64,000 bases of DNA from positions 124,001 to 188,000 of the forward strand of contig JAHDWK010000011.1 of assembly GCA_023382655.1 (NCBI GenBank). The letters run 5' to 3'. The stretch is from Anaerolineae bacterium (lineage in GTDB: Bacteria; Chloroflexota; Anaerolineae; Promineifilales; Promineifilaceae). Below, piece after piece: positions 47,101 through 56,641 of the stretch (positions within the stretch are counted from its first letter, which is position 1; every line of letters starts with the position of its first letter). The notes below the pieces were generated by a model. That model was not told the origin of the DNA and made no database searches. It saw only the letters and a list, made by a program, of their open reading frames with translations. The position numbers were made by a program, and so were the translations under genes.

Positions 47101-50100
47101 ATCGTGAATACTGGAAAAAAGCGCCGTCAGGCCAACGGCCGTCAGACCTTCATCAACTGCCTCTTCTAGCGGTTCCTCGTCATACCCCGGCAACAAGTCA
47201 GCCTCGTCGGTGGCAAACAAATCTTCAGAATCTAACTGGGCGGGCACATCAGCGGCGGCGTCCAGCAGCCAATCCGGCAAATTGGACTCGTCCTCGGCGG
47301 TTACGATGAGGTCACCTGTGGCCGGAGACAGCCAGTCTGGCAAATTCTCCTGATCGGTGGCAAAGAGTTCTTCAGAGGGGATTTCTGGTATATCAGCGCG
47401 GGCCGTAACTTCCGGCTCGCTGCTTGGGGCCGGCTCATCCGCCGGCATTGACTTGAGCCAGGAAGTGAGACCACCAGAGGGCACGGCCGTGTCAGACACC
47501 GTTTCATCCGCCAGCGCCTCCTCAAATGGGGCAAAATCGTCATCCGCCAACCAATCCGCCAGCGGTGATTCACCTGCCGACATATCGGCTAATACATCAA
47601 ACAGTTCATCCTCTTCTTCTCCGGCGGTAAAGGCGGCCATTGCCGGGGCATGGGGAGGTTCTTCGGTAACAGTCACGTCTGTCAGACCAGATAACCAGTC
47701 AGGCAAGGCCTCATCCGCCCCCATTGGCTCATCAGACGGCGCCGCGGCGGCCGCCCATGATTCTTCCGCGTCTTCCTCCGCCTCGGATGCCTCTATCTCA
47801 AAGCCAGCCAGCCAATCTGGCACTCCCTCCGCCTCTGGCGTCACATCCAACGCTTCCTCGTCAAAGAATTCTTCTTCCGCGCCGCCAGCGGTTAACTCTG
47901 AAAGCCAATCACCACTTAAGCTGGCAAAGTCATCTTCCGCCTGCGGCCGTTCAGGCAAAGCTGCTTCATCCTCATCACCCATCATACCCATTGCCATCTC
48001 CTCCGCTTTACCCAATCTGGTCTGATCATTCCCTAACAGCCAGTCTGGGACTTCCTCTTCTTCTGCTTCAGCCAGATCGTCGTCCAGGTAAGCCTGTCCG
48101 CCGAAGGTTTGGGCAAATTCTGCGGCTACATCGGTTGACTCCGGCGTTAAATCGGCCAGATCATCAGCCACCAGATCGTCAGCCCATACATCTTCTGCCG
48201 GAGACAACCAATCACTGTCCAGGCTAATTTCAGAAGTATCTTGGACCGTATCATCCGCGAATAAACCGCGCAAATCATCCAACGAAACGGCCGTGTCCTC
48301 CCCTCCGTCTGCCGCCGCCGCCGGTGCTAATGCCGACAACCAGTCATCCTCATCCGTTTCCGCCGGAGTAGGGGGCATGGCCGTGCCCGCCCTCTCGCCC
48401 GCCCCGGCAAATAAATCATCCCATTCATCCATCTCGGCCGCCGCTGGCTCTTTTGCTGCGGGCAACTCATCATCCAACGAGGCAAACATAGCCGTTAGCC
48501 CTAAAGCAGCCGCGCCTTTCACGGCCGTTGGCGCTTCTTCCGGCTCGTCAGACAACCAGCCGGTAAACAGAGATTCCTCTTTTGGCTCAGGCGCTTCGGC
48601 CGCCACTGCCGCGTCCGCGGCCAACCAATCATCAAACTCATCACCATCAGTCGCCGAGGTTATATCAGGCTCTAACTCGCCTGTTTGTTTCAACAGCCAA
48701 TCGGGCATATCGGCGGCAGCGGTCGGTTGTGGTTCCTCGTCCGCAGCGAACATATCATCCGCCACAACTTCTGCCGCCGGCGTTTCCGGTGCATCCAATG
48801 TGGCTGCACCTTGCAACCAATCGGGCATTTCCTCTTCCGTATAATCAGCCTCATCCCAGTGATCCTCAGCATGTTCGTCAATCACCCATTCATTCTGATC
48901 ATCGTCCGCCGCCAACTCTACCGCAGCAAAATCAGACGCAGCCGGGGGCGCCCCATCATCCACCAGATTGCTGAGCCAATCGGGCATACTGGTCTCGGCT
49001 GTGGGCAATGATTCCTCTTTGCGACTTTCGGCAAACCAGTCTGAACCCATATCGGCTTCGGCCATGTCTGCGCCCACATCCGGAATGTCCGGTTCATCTA
49101 CCAGGGAGACGAGCCAGGCAGGCGCTAATTGCTCCGAGGCAAAGGTTTCTTCCAGTTGCAGTTCAGATTCGGACTGGGCCAGGAACCAATCTTCTGGTTC
49201 TAACTCGGCGGCATCGGCTGATTCCAACGTAGCGGAATCATCATCAGCGAAAAGTAAGTCAAAATCATCGGCGGCAACGGCCGTGTCTATTCCTGCCAGC
49301 CAATCATCCTCCGGCGCCGGTTTAGCTTGCAATGTTTCATCTACAAACCATTCAGACTCTACCGGCAAACTCTCTTCCGAGGCAAGATCATCATTGACAT
49401 CGGCCATCCAATCATAATTGTGCATCCCGCTGGGTGATTCACCCACCACCCCGGCCTGCTGATAGTCAAACTTTTCACCCATATCCGAATCAAAGGTAAC
49501 GTCATTCATCCAATCAGCGGAAGGCCCTTTGCCCGCCGTTGTGGCCGTCGGCATCACCGCTACACCATCACCCTTGAACTCAATTTCTACTTTTTCCGGT
49601 AAAGGGGGCGCGCCATCAGCCCGGAAAGCTCGACCTACGGCCGTGTCCAGGTTCAGGCTCTCTTTATCCATACTGGTTAAGTTTAACAACCGGCGTAAAT
49701 ACTTTTGTGACTCCCCAATCCGCCCCGTTTGCAGCCAGATTTCCGACAAAATAGCATTTACGGCGATGCAGTTTGGCAACTTTTGCAGCACATTCAAACA
49801 CATTTCTTCCGCATCTACCCGCTGTTCATTGCGCCACAACGCCTCCGCCAGCAGCACTTCCAGGTCAACCCGATCCTGGCTATTTTGGACGGCATGGCGC
49901 AATTCCTGTACCGCCTGCTGATACAACTCGCCCTTAATGTACAGCCGGGCTAACGCGCCGGAACTCAGCGGAATGCGGTCTATGGCCATATCGGAAAACT
50001 GGGCATAGTGGCGCCGCAGTTCTTCTTGAATAGCCGCATTGTACGGCTCAATCTCAAACGCCCGCTGCAAATGCCACAACGCATCCTCCACCTGTGATTC

Positions 50101-50358
50101 TTCAGCGCGGACAATAGACAGCCCCACATGCGCCACAAAATCATTAGGGTCCGCGCTCAAAACCCGCTGAAACAGGTCAGACGCCCCATCATAATCATGC
50201 TGCTCAAGCAGAGCCTTCGCCAGCAGCCGGTAGGTGTGGATATGGCTGGGATGGGAATCTAAGATGTGCCGACAATGAGAAACTGCGTCGGTCAGCATAC
50301 TCTCATCAATCAGTTTTTCTATCCGTTCGTGATATTCCTGGAGGGTAATTGTTGGCAT
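44146..50358 (-). CDS. Giant acidic TPR protein with PDWL repeats
   Basis: 2070 residues. TPR helices occupy about 1-220 (YRLLAKALLEQHDYDGASDLF, ALWHLQRAFEIEPYNA) and about 2000-2070 (VLAEKRYEEAVTHYQQLIA). The 1700 residues between are strongly acidic and low in complexity, with at least nine PDWL motifs (MPDWLSNL, VPDWLAGF, LPDWLLDA and others) and repeated DPDEAMxWL units. A 78-residue unit is repeated about 2.3 times near the C-terminus. There is no signal peptide or membrane helix. Proteins of this type occur in Chloroflexota; the role is unknown. The PDWL units may be short linear docking motifs. Many ACGGCCGT copies lie in it. Confidence 0.8.
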   Translation of the reverse strand: MPTITLQEYHERIEKLIDESMLTDAVSHCRHILDSHPSHIHTYRLLAKALLEQHDYDGASDLFQRVLSADPNDFVAHVGLSIVRAEESQVEDALWHLQRAFEIEPYNAAIQEELRRHYAQFSDMAIDRIPLSSGALARLYIKGELYQQAVQELRHAVQNSQDRVDLEVLLAEALWRNEQRVDAEEMCLNVLQKLPNCIAVNAILSEIWLQTGRIGESQKYLRRLLNLTSMDKESLNLDTAVGRAFRADGAPPLPEKVEIEFKGDGVAVMPTATTAGKGPSADWMNDVTFDSDMGEKFDYQQAGVVGESPSGMHNYDWMADVNDDLASEESLPVESEWFVDETLQAKPAPEDDWLAGIDTAVAADDFDLLFADDDSATLESADAAELEPEDWFLAQSESELQLEETFASEQLAPAWLVSLVDEPDIPDVGADMAEADMGSDWFAESRKEESLPTAETSMPDWLSNLVDDGAPPAASDFAAVELAADDDQNEWVIDEHAEDHWDEADYTEEEMPDWLQGAATLDAPETPAAEVVADDMFAADEEPQPTAAADMPDWLLKQTGELEPDITSATDGDEFDDWLAADAAVAAEAPEPKEESLFTGWLSDEPEEAPTAVKGAAALGLTAMFASLDDELPAAKEPAAAEMDEWDDLFAGAGERAGTAMPPTPAETDEDDWLSALAPAAAADGGEDTAVSLDDLRGLFADDTVQDTSEISLDSDWLSPAEDVWADDLVADDLADLTPESTDVAAEFAQTFGGQAYLDDDLAEAEEEEVPDWLLGNDQTRLGKAEEMAMGMMGDEDEAALPERPQAEDDFASLSGDWLSELTAGGAEEEFFDEEALDVTPEAEGVPDWLAGFEIEASEAEEDAEESWAAAAAPSDEPMGADEALPDWLSGLTDVTVTEEPPHAPAMAAFTAGEEEDELFDVLADMSAGESPLADWLADDDFAPFEEALADETVSDTAVPSGGLTSWLKSMPADEPAPSSEPEVTARADIPEIPSEELFATDQENLPDWLSPATGDLIVTAEDESNLPDWLLDAAADVPAQLDSEDLFATDEADLLPGYDEEPLEEAVDEGLTAVGLTALFSSIHDEPATLADLGADTEMDWLADMGEAEEEDLSTLHMADEMELDWLAEEGDVDEMETAVAPAPESELMDVGPDASADGLDDAISWLEELASQQETPVEELPTVAETLLAEELTVVELDTLAHQEMGDEEFDLGFDDEALDEAWAEAFPVDVMAVSDESDMPAAEEETGGESWLDVLLADEEAEAASLLAPPEDDEEAAMAWLEGLAANQGAPLEELPTLQGRSQRDLDGLVDEAQADLDDALAWMDNLAEEPETKEEWPELDEELLATMMAGTAVTPTPKSTSPEADDELAAALNFLDEQVKAEGITPAVSGGTAVVPDVELIAALDWLEETVEVEPASDMADELAFSDEWEVAEAVTDTAAVAEDAEIDLMTELAVVEKPAEAELTELWEDESWDWEQPESITDLLTVAAKPPTSVPSEGAEEDLALLDMPDDPDAAMEWLARIATADGDEAEIPTPSLAMTAWDEPVEDEEMEEVWAEPVGAALSTAVTEATTTDETDMLLIADDLDISDMPDDPDEAMNWLLNMAQGDETIDFDMQPPPITPSEDAKFAIDYGEPAQAISIEPEMEIVEEMDTAVIDEIEMADDTFALADEVEDEAGWLEDMLGEDFEIDFEMQPPPITPSEDAKFAIDYGEPAIAISPEPELEMVEEVSTAVMNESETADETLTLAAEAEDEAGWLEDMLGEDFEIDFEMQPPPITPSEDAKFAIDYGEPSPPVIEEPAAMASSLDGLAEEDVIAAMPEDPDEAMAWLQKIADEQTDSLEPTMAPDDALLPAWLTGDDTEVAEFDALPAAEAELDLMADLGADMGDDLSDSLPDWLAADSGRSSSTGQTGWLTAVEDLDVISWLAAEDEATMVDFDEVAMADVGELRPSGKPTTGRLPSLTAAEPDLPAESSEVPRLTTDELNASQLADVRQVLAEKRYEEAVTHYQQLIASGTATLGLITELESLADEYPTQPAFRRLLGDAYMRNGQLQKALNTYRVALDHL
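44978..45516. repeat. Tandem 234-bp coding repeat
   Basis: The segment beginning CCATAATCAATGGCGAA recurs at 44978, 45212 and 45446, exactly 234 bases apart (78 codons), with few differences; the third copy breaks off after about 70 bases. It lies in the acidic TPR gene and is probably a recent duplication. Confidence 0.85.
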
Positions 50359-50368
50359 ATAACTTTCT

Positions 50369-50404
50369 AAGACCCTAAGGGTTTCAGAAAACCCTTAGGG
50401 TCTT
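50369..50404 (-). terminator. Perfect 16-bp hairpin after the deacetylase gene
   Basis: AAGACCCTAAGGGTTT (50369-50384) and its exact inverse (50389-50404) flank a CAGA loop. It lies 53 bases past the deacetylase stop and just upstream of the TPR gene start. It may terminate the former or be a dispersed palindrome. Confidence 0.65.
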
Positions 50405-50456
50405 GGTTCTCACTTCGTTATGGTAAAGTTGACGAAATTATTATGCAAAGTTTCTC

Positions 50457-51494
50457 TCAATAAATCAAGTGACGTTCCCGGAGGGTCACCAGTAGATCGG
50501 TCACATCAGTTTCTGGTTGGGGCATTGTACCCAACGGGTCTTGCCACAAATCCCGCCCCAATAAGGCGTAAAATGTGTTGAGAATGCCATAGGAAAGCGC
50601 GTCTACCTGGTACCCACCTTCCAGCACAAACAGGATACGGCCGTGACACAACCCATTCGCCATTTCCACCAATGTTCGTACCATCTGGGCATAACCGCGC
50701 AAACTCAGGCCGGCCATTGCCAGCGGGTCTTGCCAGTGAGCGTCAAATCCGGCCGAAACCAGAATGAGTTGGGGCGCAAATGCCTTGACCCTGGGCCAGA
50801 CGACTTCCTGGAAGAGACGGCCGTACCCCTCATCCCCCACATAAGGCAGCAGCGGTACATTCAGCGTAAAGCCGCGCCCGACGCCAATACCAATCTCGCT
50901 CACCCCACCTGTCCCTGGATAAAACATGCGGGGCATAAAAAGATGGGTAGACACAAATAACACACTCTCATCCTGAAAAAAGATGTCCTGTGTGCCATTT
51001 CCATGATGCACATCAAAATCTACGATCAGCACCCGCTGTATGCCATATGTCTCCTGAGCATACCGCGCCGCCGCCGCCACATTGTTAAGCAGACAGAACC
51101 CACTGATACTGCTATGTTCGGCGTGGTGTCCCGGTGGCCGTACCAGGGCAAAACCATTGGTTGCCTGCCCGGTCATGATGGCGTCAACGGCCGTCAAACA
51201 CCCCCCCACCGCCAGCCGCGCCAGATCATAGGAAGCGGCCGTGGCATAAGTATCCCCATGATCCAACAGCCCACCACCTCGCTCGGCCACCCGGCGCACA
51301 TGTTCAATCAAACCATCTGAATGCACCCGACGTAAATCAGTAAGCGTGGCCGGACGGGGTTCTAACGGCCGTAAATCTGCCAAAACGCCTTGTTCCTCTA
51401 AAAAAGGCAACAACCCCGCTAGCCGATGGCTACCCTCTGGATGATCCCGTTTAGTATGGCCGGTCGCCGGTGAAAAAACAATAACTGTACTCAT
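50457..51494 (-). CDS. Histone-deacetylase-family (acetoin utilisation-like) protein
   Basis: The start at 51494 (MSTVIVFSPATGHTKRDHPE) follows AGAGG; the product has 345 residues. The arginase/deacetylase fold shows all zinc-site motifs: RPPGHHAEHSS (catalytic His pair), DFDVHHGNGTQDIF (Asp and His ligands) and SAGFDAHWQDPL (Asp ligand). The Tyr-containing GGYQVDAL loop is near the end. Bacterial members deacetylate small amines such as polyamines, or proteins. It is 120 bases downstream of hppA, across a terminator. Confidence 0.92.
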   Translation of the reverse strand: MSTVIVFSPATGHTKRDHPEGSHRLAGLLPFLEEQGVLADLRPLEPRPATLTDLRRVHSDGLIEHVRRVAERGGGLLDHGDTYATAASYDLARLAVGGCLTAVDAIMTGQATNGFALVRPPGHHAEHSSISGFCLLNNVAAAARYAQETYGIQRVLIVDFDVHHGNGTQDIFFQDESVLFVSTHLFMPRMFYPGTGGVSEIGIGVGRGFTLNVPLLPYVGDEGYGRLFQEVVWPRVKAFAPQLILVSAGFDAHWQDPLAMAGLSLRGYAQMVRTLVEMANGLCHGRILFVLEGGYQVDALSYGILNTFYALLGRDLWQDPLGTMPQPETDVTDLLVTLRERHLIY

Positions 51495-51533
51495 CACATA
51501 ACCTCTGCCCCATATTATACTCCTGAAACAAGA

Positions 51534-51564
51534 CAGGGGTGTGGTTTTTCTAACCACACCCCTG
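51534..51564 (-). terminator. Terminator after hppA
   Basis: CAGGGGTGTGGTT and AACCACACCCCTG form a perfect 13-bp stem with a 5-base loop, 48 bases past the hppA stop. Confidence 0.65.
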
Positions 51565-51611
51565 CCAGACATCTTACCGACTACCGATGACGGGTTACCA
51601 ATTACCGATCA

Positions 51612-53924
51612 TCATCCACCAAACAACACGGCGACCAATCCCTGACCATTTTCCAGGAATGTTACCAGCCCGGCAAATACCACCGAAGCCATCGCCATCA
51701 GCTTAATTAAGATGTTAAGTGAAGGTCCAGACGTATCCTTAAATGGATCACCCACCGTATCACCGACGACAGCCGCTTTGTGCGCTGGCGAACCTTTACC
51801 GCCAAAATGCCCTTCTTCCACATACTTTTTGGCATTATCCCAGGCGCCACCGGAATTCGCCATCATAATCGCCAGGGCAAACCCGGCCGCCAGTGTACCG
51901 GTCAGCAGACCCAACACACCGGCCACACCAAAAATCACCCCGATCAATACTGGTATCGCAAGCGCCAGCAGCGAGGGTGCAATCATCTCTTTCTGCGCCG
52001 CGCGCGTGCTAATTTCCACACAACGGGCATAATCCGGCCGATCGGTCCCTTCCAGAATACCTGGCTTTTCGCGGAACTGGCGGCGCACTTCTTCTACCAT
52101 GCCACCGGCAGCGCGGCCAACCGCACGCATGGTCATGGAAGAAAAGTAAAAAGCAGCCGCCGCGCCTGTCAACACCCCAATTAAAACGGCGGGATTTAAT
52201 ATGGTCACATTGTAATAGGTCATAAAATCCTGCATCGTCCAGTCGGCAATATTCACACCATTTAACGCCAGCGCCGCATCACCATGCAGCACCAAAGAGA
52301 GGCGCACCTCTTCCAGATAAGCCGCCAACAGCGCCATCGCCGTTAAGGCGGCCGAACCAATGGCAAAACCTTTACCAATGGCGGCTGTGGTATTACCTAC
52401 GGCATCTAGCTGATCGGTGCGTTGGCGCACGGCCGCGCCCAAACCGGCCATCTCCGCATTCCCCCCGGCATTGTCCGCAATCGGCCCATACGCATCCGTC
52501 GCCAATGTAAAGCCCAGTGTAGACAACATAGCTACGGCCGCAATACCCACCCCATATAGCCCCATCGAAATGTTCGTCAGGCCTCCCATGGTATAAAAGC
52601 TAACGGCAATACCAACCACAATTGCTACCACCGGTATACCGGTAGACTCCATGCCTACCGCCAGACCTTCAATCATCAATGTAGCCGTACTGGTATTGGC
52701 CTGATCCGCAATCCCCCGCGTCGGTTTATTCGCATGGGAAGTGTAATATTCAGTAGCCTTACCGATAATTACACCTACAATCAACCCCACCATAATAGAG
52801 GTGAAAACCTGCCACATATTGGGAATATCCAGAATATACAGGATAGGAATGGCCAGCAAGGCAATGCCTACAGAACTAACGTATAAGCCGCGAGACAACG
52901 CGCGAATCAACTGGCCCTGGTCAGCTCCTTCCTCCGTGCGCACCAGGTAAATGGCCATAATAGAAAGGAACACGCCTACCGCGGCCAAAGCCATGGGCGC
53001 CGTCACATAACGCAGTTGCAACTGCATCACCGACATGCCCGCGTCCAGAGCAAAAGCCGCCCCTGCGGAAGACACGGCCGCTACCCCCAACGCCGAAGTA
53101 GCCAGAATCGAACCGGCATAGGATTCATACAGGTCAGCACCCATACCGGCCACATCACCCACATTGTCCCCCACATTATCGGCAATGGTCGCCGGATTAC
53201 GCGGATCATCTTCGGGAATACCTGCTTCCACCTTACCCACCAAGTCCGCCCCTACATCGGCCGCTTTGGTATAAATGCCGCCACCAACACGAGCAAACAG
53301 CGCATACGTCGAAGCGCCCATGCCAAAGCTTAACATCGTCGCCGTTATAATGGGTAGCGGGTTCCCGGTGATCATAATAAAACCACCATTAGGCAATATA
53401 TCTGGCAGTACGTAGTACAAAATCAAAAACCAGGCAGAAATATCAAGCAATGCAAAACCAACCACTACCAATCCCATCACAGCCCCGGCACGCAGCGCAA
53501 CCTTTAAGCCAGCATCCAAACTTTTGCTGGCGGCGTGGGCTGTGCGTGCCGATGCATTAGTGGCCGTTTTCATGCCAAAGAAACCACACAAGGCCGAAAA
53601 GAACCCGCCGGTAATAAAGGCAACTGGCACAATGGGGTTTTGTAGCTCCAAAAACGCCATCAGGCTAAAAATGATCAGTAACCCCACAAAAACGAGACCC
53701 ACAACCTTGTACTGGCTTGAAAGATAGGCCATTGCCCCTTCACGTACCGCCTGGGCAATTTCAATCATTTTGTCGGTACCTTCACTTTCCTTCATCACCT
53801 GTTTGTAAAAATACCCGGCAAAAAAGAGGGCCACAATGGCCCCAACGGGGCCAAGCCACCAGATCAGGGGCAGCGGTTCCTGCGTGACGCCTTGGGCAGT
53901 TGTCGAAAATAATGCTTCCATCAT
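51612..53924 (-). CDS. hppA: K+-dependent membrane H+-pyrophosphatase
   Basis: The ATG at 53924 has GGAGG 8 bases upstream (770 residues). About sixteen membrane helices are visible. The pyrophosphate site DVGADLVGKVEAGIPEDDPRN is intact, as is the second acidic cluster near the C-terminus (GDTVGDPFKDTSGPSLN). GNTTAAIGKGFAIGSAAL carries Ala where K+-independent enzymes have Lys, so K+-dependent activity is expected. It splits PPi to pump H+ (or Na+) out of the cytosol. No ACGGCCGT copy lies in the gene, unlike its neighbours. Confidence 0.96.
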   Translation of the reverse strand: MMEALFSTTAQGVTQEPLPLIWWLGPVGAIVALFFAGYFYKQVMKESEGTDKMIEIAQAVREGAMAYLSSQYKVVGLVFVGLLIIFSLMAFLELQNPIVPVAFITGGFFSALCGFFGMKTATNASARTAHAASKSLDAGLKVALRAGAVMGLVVVGFALLDISAWFLILYYVLPDILPNGGFIMITGNPLPIITATMLSFGMGASTYALFARVGGGIYTKAADVGADLVGKVEAGIPEDDPRNPATIADNVGDNVGDVAGMGADLYESYAGSILATSALGVAAVSSAGAAFALDAGMSVMQLQLRYVTAPMALAAVGVFLSIMAIYLVRTEEGADQGQLIRALSRGLYVSSVGIALLAIPILYILDIPNMWQVFTSIMVGLIVGVIIGKATEYYTSHANKPTRGIADQANTSTATLMIEGLAVGMESTGIPVVAIVVGIAVSFYTMGGLTNISMGLYGVGIAAVAMLSTLGFTLATDAYGPIADNAGGNAEMAGLGAAVRQRTDQLDAVGNTTAAIGKGFAIGSAALTAMALLAAYLEEVRLSLVLHGDAALALNGVNIADWTMQDFMTYYNVTILNPAVLIGVLTGAAAAFYFSSMTMRAVGRAAGGMVEEVRRQFREKPGILEGTDRPDYARCVEISTRAAQKEMIAPSLLALAIPVLIGVIFGVAGVLGLLTGTLAAGFALAIMMANSGGAWDNAKKYVEEGHFGGKGSPAHKAAVVGDTVGDPFKDTSGPSLNILIKLMAMASVVFAGLVTFLENGQGLVAVLFGG

Positions 53925-54080
53925 GTATTGAGCCTCCAAAAAAGTTTCCTCTACCTCAGGGGTTGTGCAGGTGGAATACCAGGCAATAGCTTGCTATTGG
54001 CCGACCATTACCTTTGTGATTGACTTAATTTATTTGTCAAGTCAGTAAGAGTTGCCCACCTGCGTTTTTTGATGTGAAAA

Positions 54081-54098
54081 TGCCCCGTTGCCGGGGCA
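54081..54098. repeat. Short GC-rich hairpin
   Basis: TGCCCCG and CGGGGCA pair around a 4-base loop in the 284-base gap between hppA and the TRAP binding-protein gene. Role unclear; possibly a second terminator. Confidence 0.45.
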
Positions 54099-54146
54099 TC
54101 ATCGTGCCGATTGTAACGAATGGCACAAACGCTGTCAAAAAAACCA

Positions 54147-54177
54147 CAAAAAAAGTGGGGCCGCAACTTTGCCCCAC
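54147..54177 (-). terminator. Terminator of the TRAP binding-protein gene
   Basis: GTGGGGC and GCCCCAC form a 7-bp stem. On the minus strand the stem is followed by a long T-run (A-rich 54147-54154 on plus), 32 bases past the stop at 54209. Confidence 0.75.
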
Positions 54178-54208
54178 CTTTTCGTTAATTCCAAAGAACC
54201 CTGTTTTA

Positions 54209-55396
54209 CTACTCGATCTGGGCCTCAATGTACTTCATGTAATCCGTTTCGTTTACAGCATGCCAGATCTGAATATCATCCCGGAATACTTTCCATTGCT
54301 CAAAGATGGATTTGAAATCAGCGTCTGCCTGGGAAAATTCGTCATAAAGGGCAAATGAGGCTTCTTCCGCTGCTTGTAGAATTTCCGGGCTAAAACTGCG
54401 CAACTGCGTGCCACCTTGAATCAAACGTTCCAGGGCTTCTTTGTTGCGGGCGTCATAACGGGCGAGCATGATGGTGTTGGCCTGGTGGGCGGCCGTGCGC
54501 ACAATTTCCTGGTAAATTTCAGGCAGATTGTCCCATTCGGCGACGCCAATTTGCACTTCGAGTGTGGGACCTGGCTCCCACCAGCCAGGAGAGTAGTAGA
54601 ATTGCGAGGCGTCCTGTAAACCTAATTTTTCGTCGTCATAGGGGCCAACCCATTCGGCGGCATCAATGGCGCCTGTTTGCAAAGCCTGGAAAATTTCACC
54701 ACCGGCAATAACCTGGACAGTAACGCCCAGTTTGTCCATAACCTGCCCACCCAAACCGGGAATACGCATCTTCAGGCCTTGCAAATCCGCTACGGTTTCA
54801 ATTTCTTTATTAAACCAACCGCCCATTTGCGCGCCCGTATTTCCCGCCGGGAATTGAATAACATTAAAGCGGTCACGATAGTATTGTTGCAACAAGTCCA
54901 GACCGCCACCTTCAAAAAGCCAGGCGTTTTGCTGACGGGCAGTCAGGCCGAAGGGCAAGGCGGTGCCAAAAGCGGTGACAGGGCTTTTACCTATATAATA
55001 GTAGGAGGCAGTGTGGCCGGACGGTACCGCACCCTGTTCCACCACATTCAACACTTCCAGACCAGGGGCCAGTTCACCAGCCGCGCGTGGGGTGATCACA
55101 AACTTGCCACCGGTCATAGCGGACACTCGCTGGGCAAAAATCTCGGCGCCTCCAAAAATGGTATCGAGAGCCACAGGCCAACTTGTAGCCATTTGCCATT
55201 CGATGTTGGGCAGGGCGGCATCGGTTTGGGCAGCTTCGGTGAGGGTGGATTCCTCGGCTACGGAGGGGGCAGTGGTGGCGGCAACGCTGGTGGGGGTGTT
55301 GGCTGTTTCATCCTCAGCACCACAGCTAACCAGCCCCATGGTAGCAGCACCGGCTGCGCTCTTTGAAGCGAGTCCTAAAAATTCTCTTCTGTTCAT
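54209..55396 (-). CDS. TRAP-type substrate-binding lipoprotein (DctP family)
   Basis: 395 residues. The N-terminus has a Tat-like NRREFLG motif and a lipobox GLVSCG, so it is exported folded and lipid-anchored. A Thr/Ala-rich linker follows. The DctP-fold body begins at [17 protein letters not shown]. Core motifs include [18 protein letters not shown], then [18 protein letters not shown] and a [13 protein letters not shown] segment, most like the TakP/alpha-keto acid-binding subfamily. It captures an organic anion for a TRAP transporter. No DctQ or DctM gene is adjacent, so its transporter lies elsewhere. AGGAGGAAG precedes the ATG. Confidence 0.9.
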   Translation of the reverse strand: MNRREFLGLASKSAAGAATMGLVSCGAEDETANTPTSVAATTAPSVAEESTLTEAAQTDAALPNIEWQMATSWPVALDTIFGGAEIFAQRVSAMTGGKFVITPRAAGELAPGLEVLNVVEQGAVPSGHTASYYYIGKSPVTAFGTALPFGLTARQQNAWLFEGGGLDLLQQYYRDRFNVIQFPAGNTGAQMGGWFNKEIETVADLQGLKMRIPGLGGQVMDKLGVTVQVIAGGEIFQALQTGAIDAAEWVGPYDDEKLGLQDASQFYYSPGWWEPGPTLEVQIGVAEWDNLPEIYQEIVRTAAHQANTIMLARYDARNKEALERLIQGGTQLRSFSPEILQAAEEASFALYDEFSQADADFKSIFEQWKVFRDDIQIWHAVNETDYMKYIEAQIE

Positions 55397-55561
55397 GTCT
55401 TCCTCCTATAGGTTTGTGGGTTTTGGCCCTATGGCCTGTGGTTAAGTAAAGGTATTGTAATGGTCAACTATAAGGGAAGCAAGAAATAAAAAACGGCCGT
55501 ATCGCCCCAAAATTCGTCAGGTGTGCACCCGCTATTTCCAACCCTTTATCTGGTACAGTTG

Positions 55562-56641
55562 CTAATTCCCGCCCCCAGACCCACTGTTGCTTCCTGAACC
55601 GCTGTTGTCATTATCGTTATCGTTGTCATTGTCATTATCGTTGTCGTTGTCGTTATCATTGTCATTATCGTTGTCATTATCGTTGTCGTTATCATCCGGC
55701 ACGGCCGTTTCCGTTGGTGTCGGTGGTGGTACAGTGGGCGTAAACGTCGGCGTAGAGGACGGTATTTCCGTGGGCACGGCCGTAAATGTGGGCGCTGGCG
55801 CTGGCGTCGTGGGTACAGGGGTGGCCGTCTGAGTTGGCCGGGGCGTTCGTGTCGCGGTGGCCGTGTGTGTGGCCGAAGGTGTCTCGGTTGGCGTGAGTGT
55901 GTCTGTCGCGGTCACCGTTACAGTCGGTGATGGTGTGGGCGTTGGTGGATCGCCACTTTCCGGCAGCACCACAATGCGTGTGGCCGTAAAACGGCCGTCA
56001 CCCGTCATCCCCGTCACCCATACCGCCGCCCCCACAAAGGGATTGCCTTCAATGATCGTCTGTTCATTGACAACGGCCGTCAGTCCACACAACACCCAGG
56101 TTTCCGGCCCCATGGCGTCAATAAAACCCTGGCACTCCACCTGCGCTTCCCGGCCAACGGTGAGCAGGGTCTTGATCTCTTCCACCCGCGTCGCGGCAAA
56201 CCGGGCACGCAGTTCCTCTTGTATTCGCTGATCATTCGTCAGACTCAGCTGTAAATCCTCGGCGGCGCGTTTTACGGGATAAAAAGCAGAACCGGGCAGA
56301 GCCGCAGCCGTTTGCTCTGAGGCCGCCAGAAATGCGACAAACAGTAACACAAGTGCTCCCAGAGAAAATACCAATCGTCTCCAGCCAGTTGCTCCCAGGC
56401 GCGGTTGTTGGCTGGTCTTTTTGATCGCTTTGGCATGTGCCAGAAAAACTGCTTGCGATGTGGTTTGCGCCTGCACCGCTGGTTCTGGGGCCAGCAGGGC
56501 CAGTTGGGCAGCCGTTTCCAGCAACGGCCGTATCACCTCCGCCTGCTCTGGATACCGCGCCAGAATCTCTTCAGGGGGTACACCTGCTTCTAATTCGTCC
56601 AGACAATACATCAATAATGCTTCCAATACCTCGTCGTTCAT
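55562..56641 (-). CDS. Putative anti-sigma factor with DUF5667-like region and DN-repeat tail
   Basis: 359 residues. The cytoplasmic 85 residues (MNDEVLEALLMYCLDELEAG) would hold the sigma factor. A membrane helix (VFSLGALVLLFVAFLAASE) is followed by a DUF5667-like segment (AALPGSAFYPVKRAAEDLQLSL) and a DUF5666-like beta region (FVGAAVWVTGMTGDGRF). A long Thr/Pro-rich stalk leads to a run of about 16 Asp-Asn pairs and a Gly/Ser tail. The ATG overlaps the sigma factor stop by four bases. It probably senses an envelope condition and releases the sigma factor. Confidence 0.8.
   Translation of the reverse strand: MNDEVLEALLMYCLDELEAGVPPEEILARYPEQAEVIRPLLETAAQLALLAPEPAVQAQTTSQAVFLAHAKAIKKTSQQPRLGATGWRRLVFSLGALVLLFVAFLAASEQTAAALPGSAFYPVKRAAEDLQLSLTNDQRIQEELRARFAATRVEEIKTLLTVGREAQVECQGFIDAMGPETWVLCGLTAVVNEQTIIEGNPFVGAAVWVTGMTGDGRFTATRIVVLPESGDPPTPTPSPTVTVTATDTLTPTETPSATHTATATRTPRPTQTATPVPTTPAPAPTFTAVPTEIPSSTPTFTPTVPPPTPTETAVPDDNDNDNDNDNDNDNDNDNDNDNDNDNDNDNSGSGSNSGSGGGN
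55605..55695. repeat. Hexamer microsatellite coding for Asp-Asn
   Basis: About fifteen tandem units of GTTATC/GTTGTC/ATTGTC type encode the Asp-Asn run on the minus strand. The units differ only at silent positions, so the protein repeat seems to be under selection after expansion. Confidence 0.85.

Noticed and set aside
44480..49953. Several Ser/Ala-rich plus-strand frames opposite the TPR gene
   Set aside because: Low-complexity mirror images of the acidic repeat gene.
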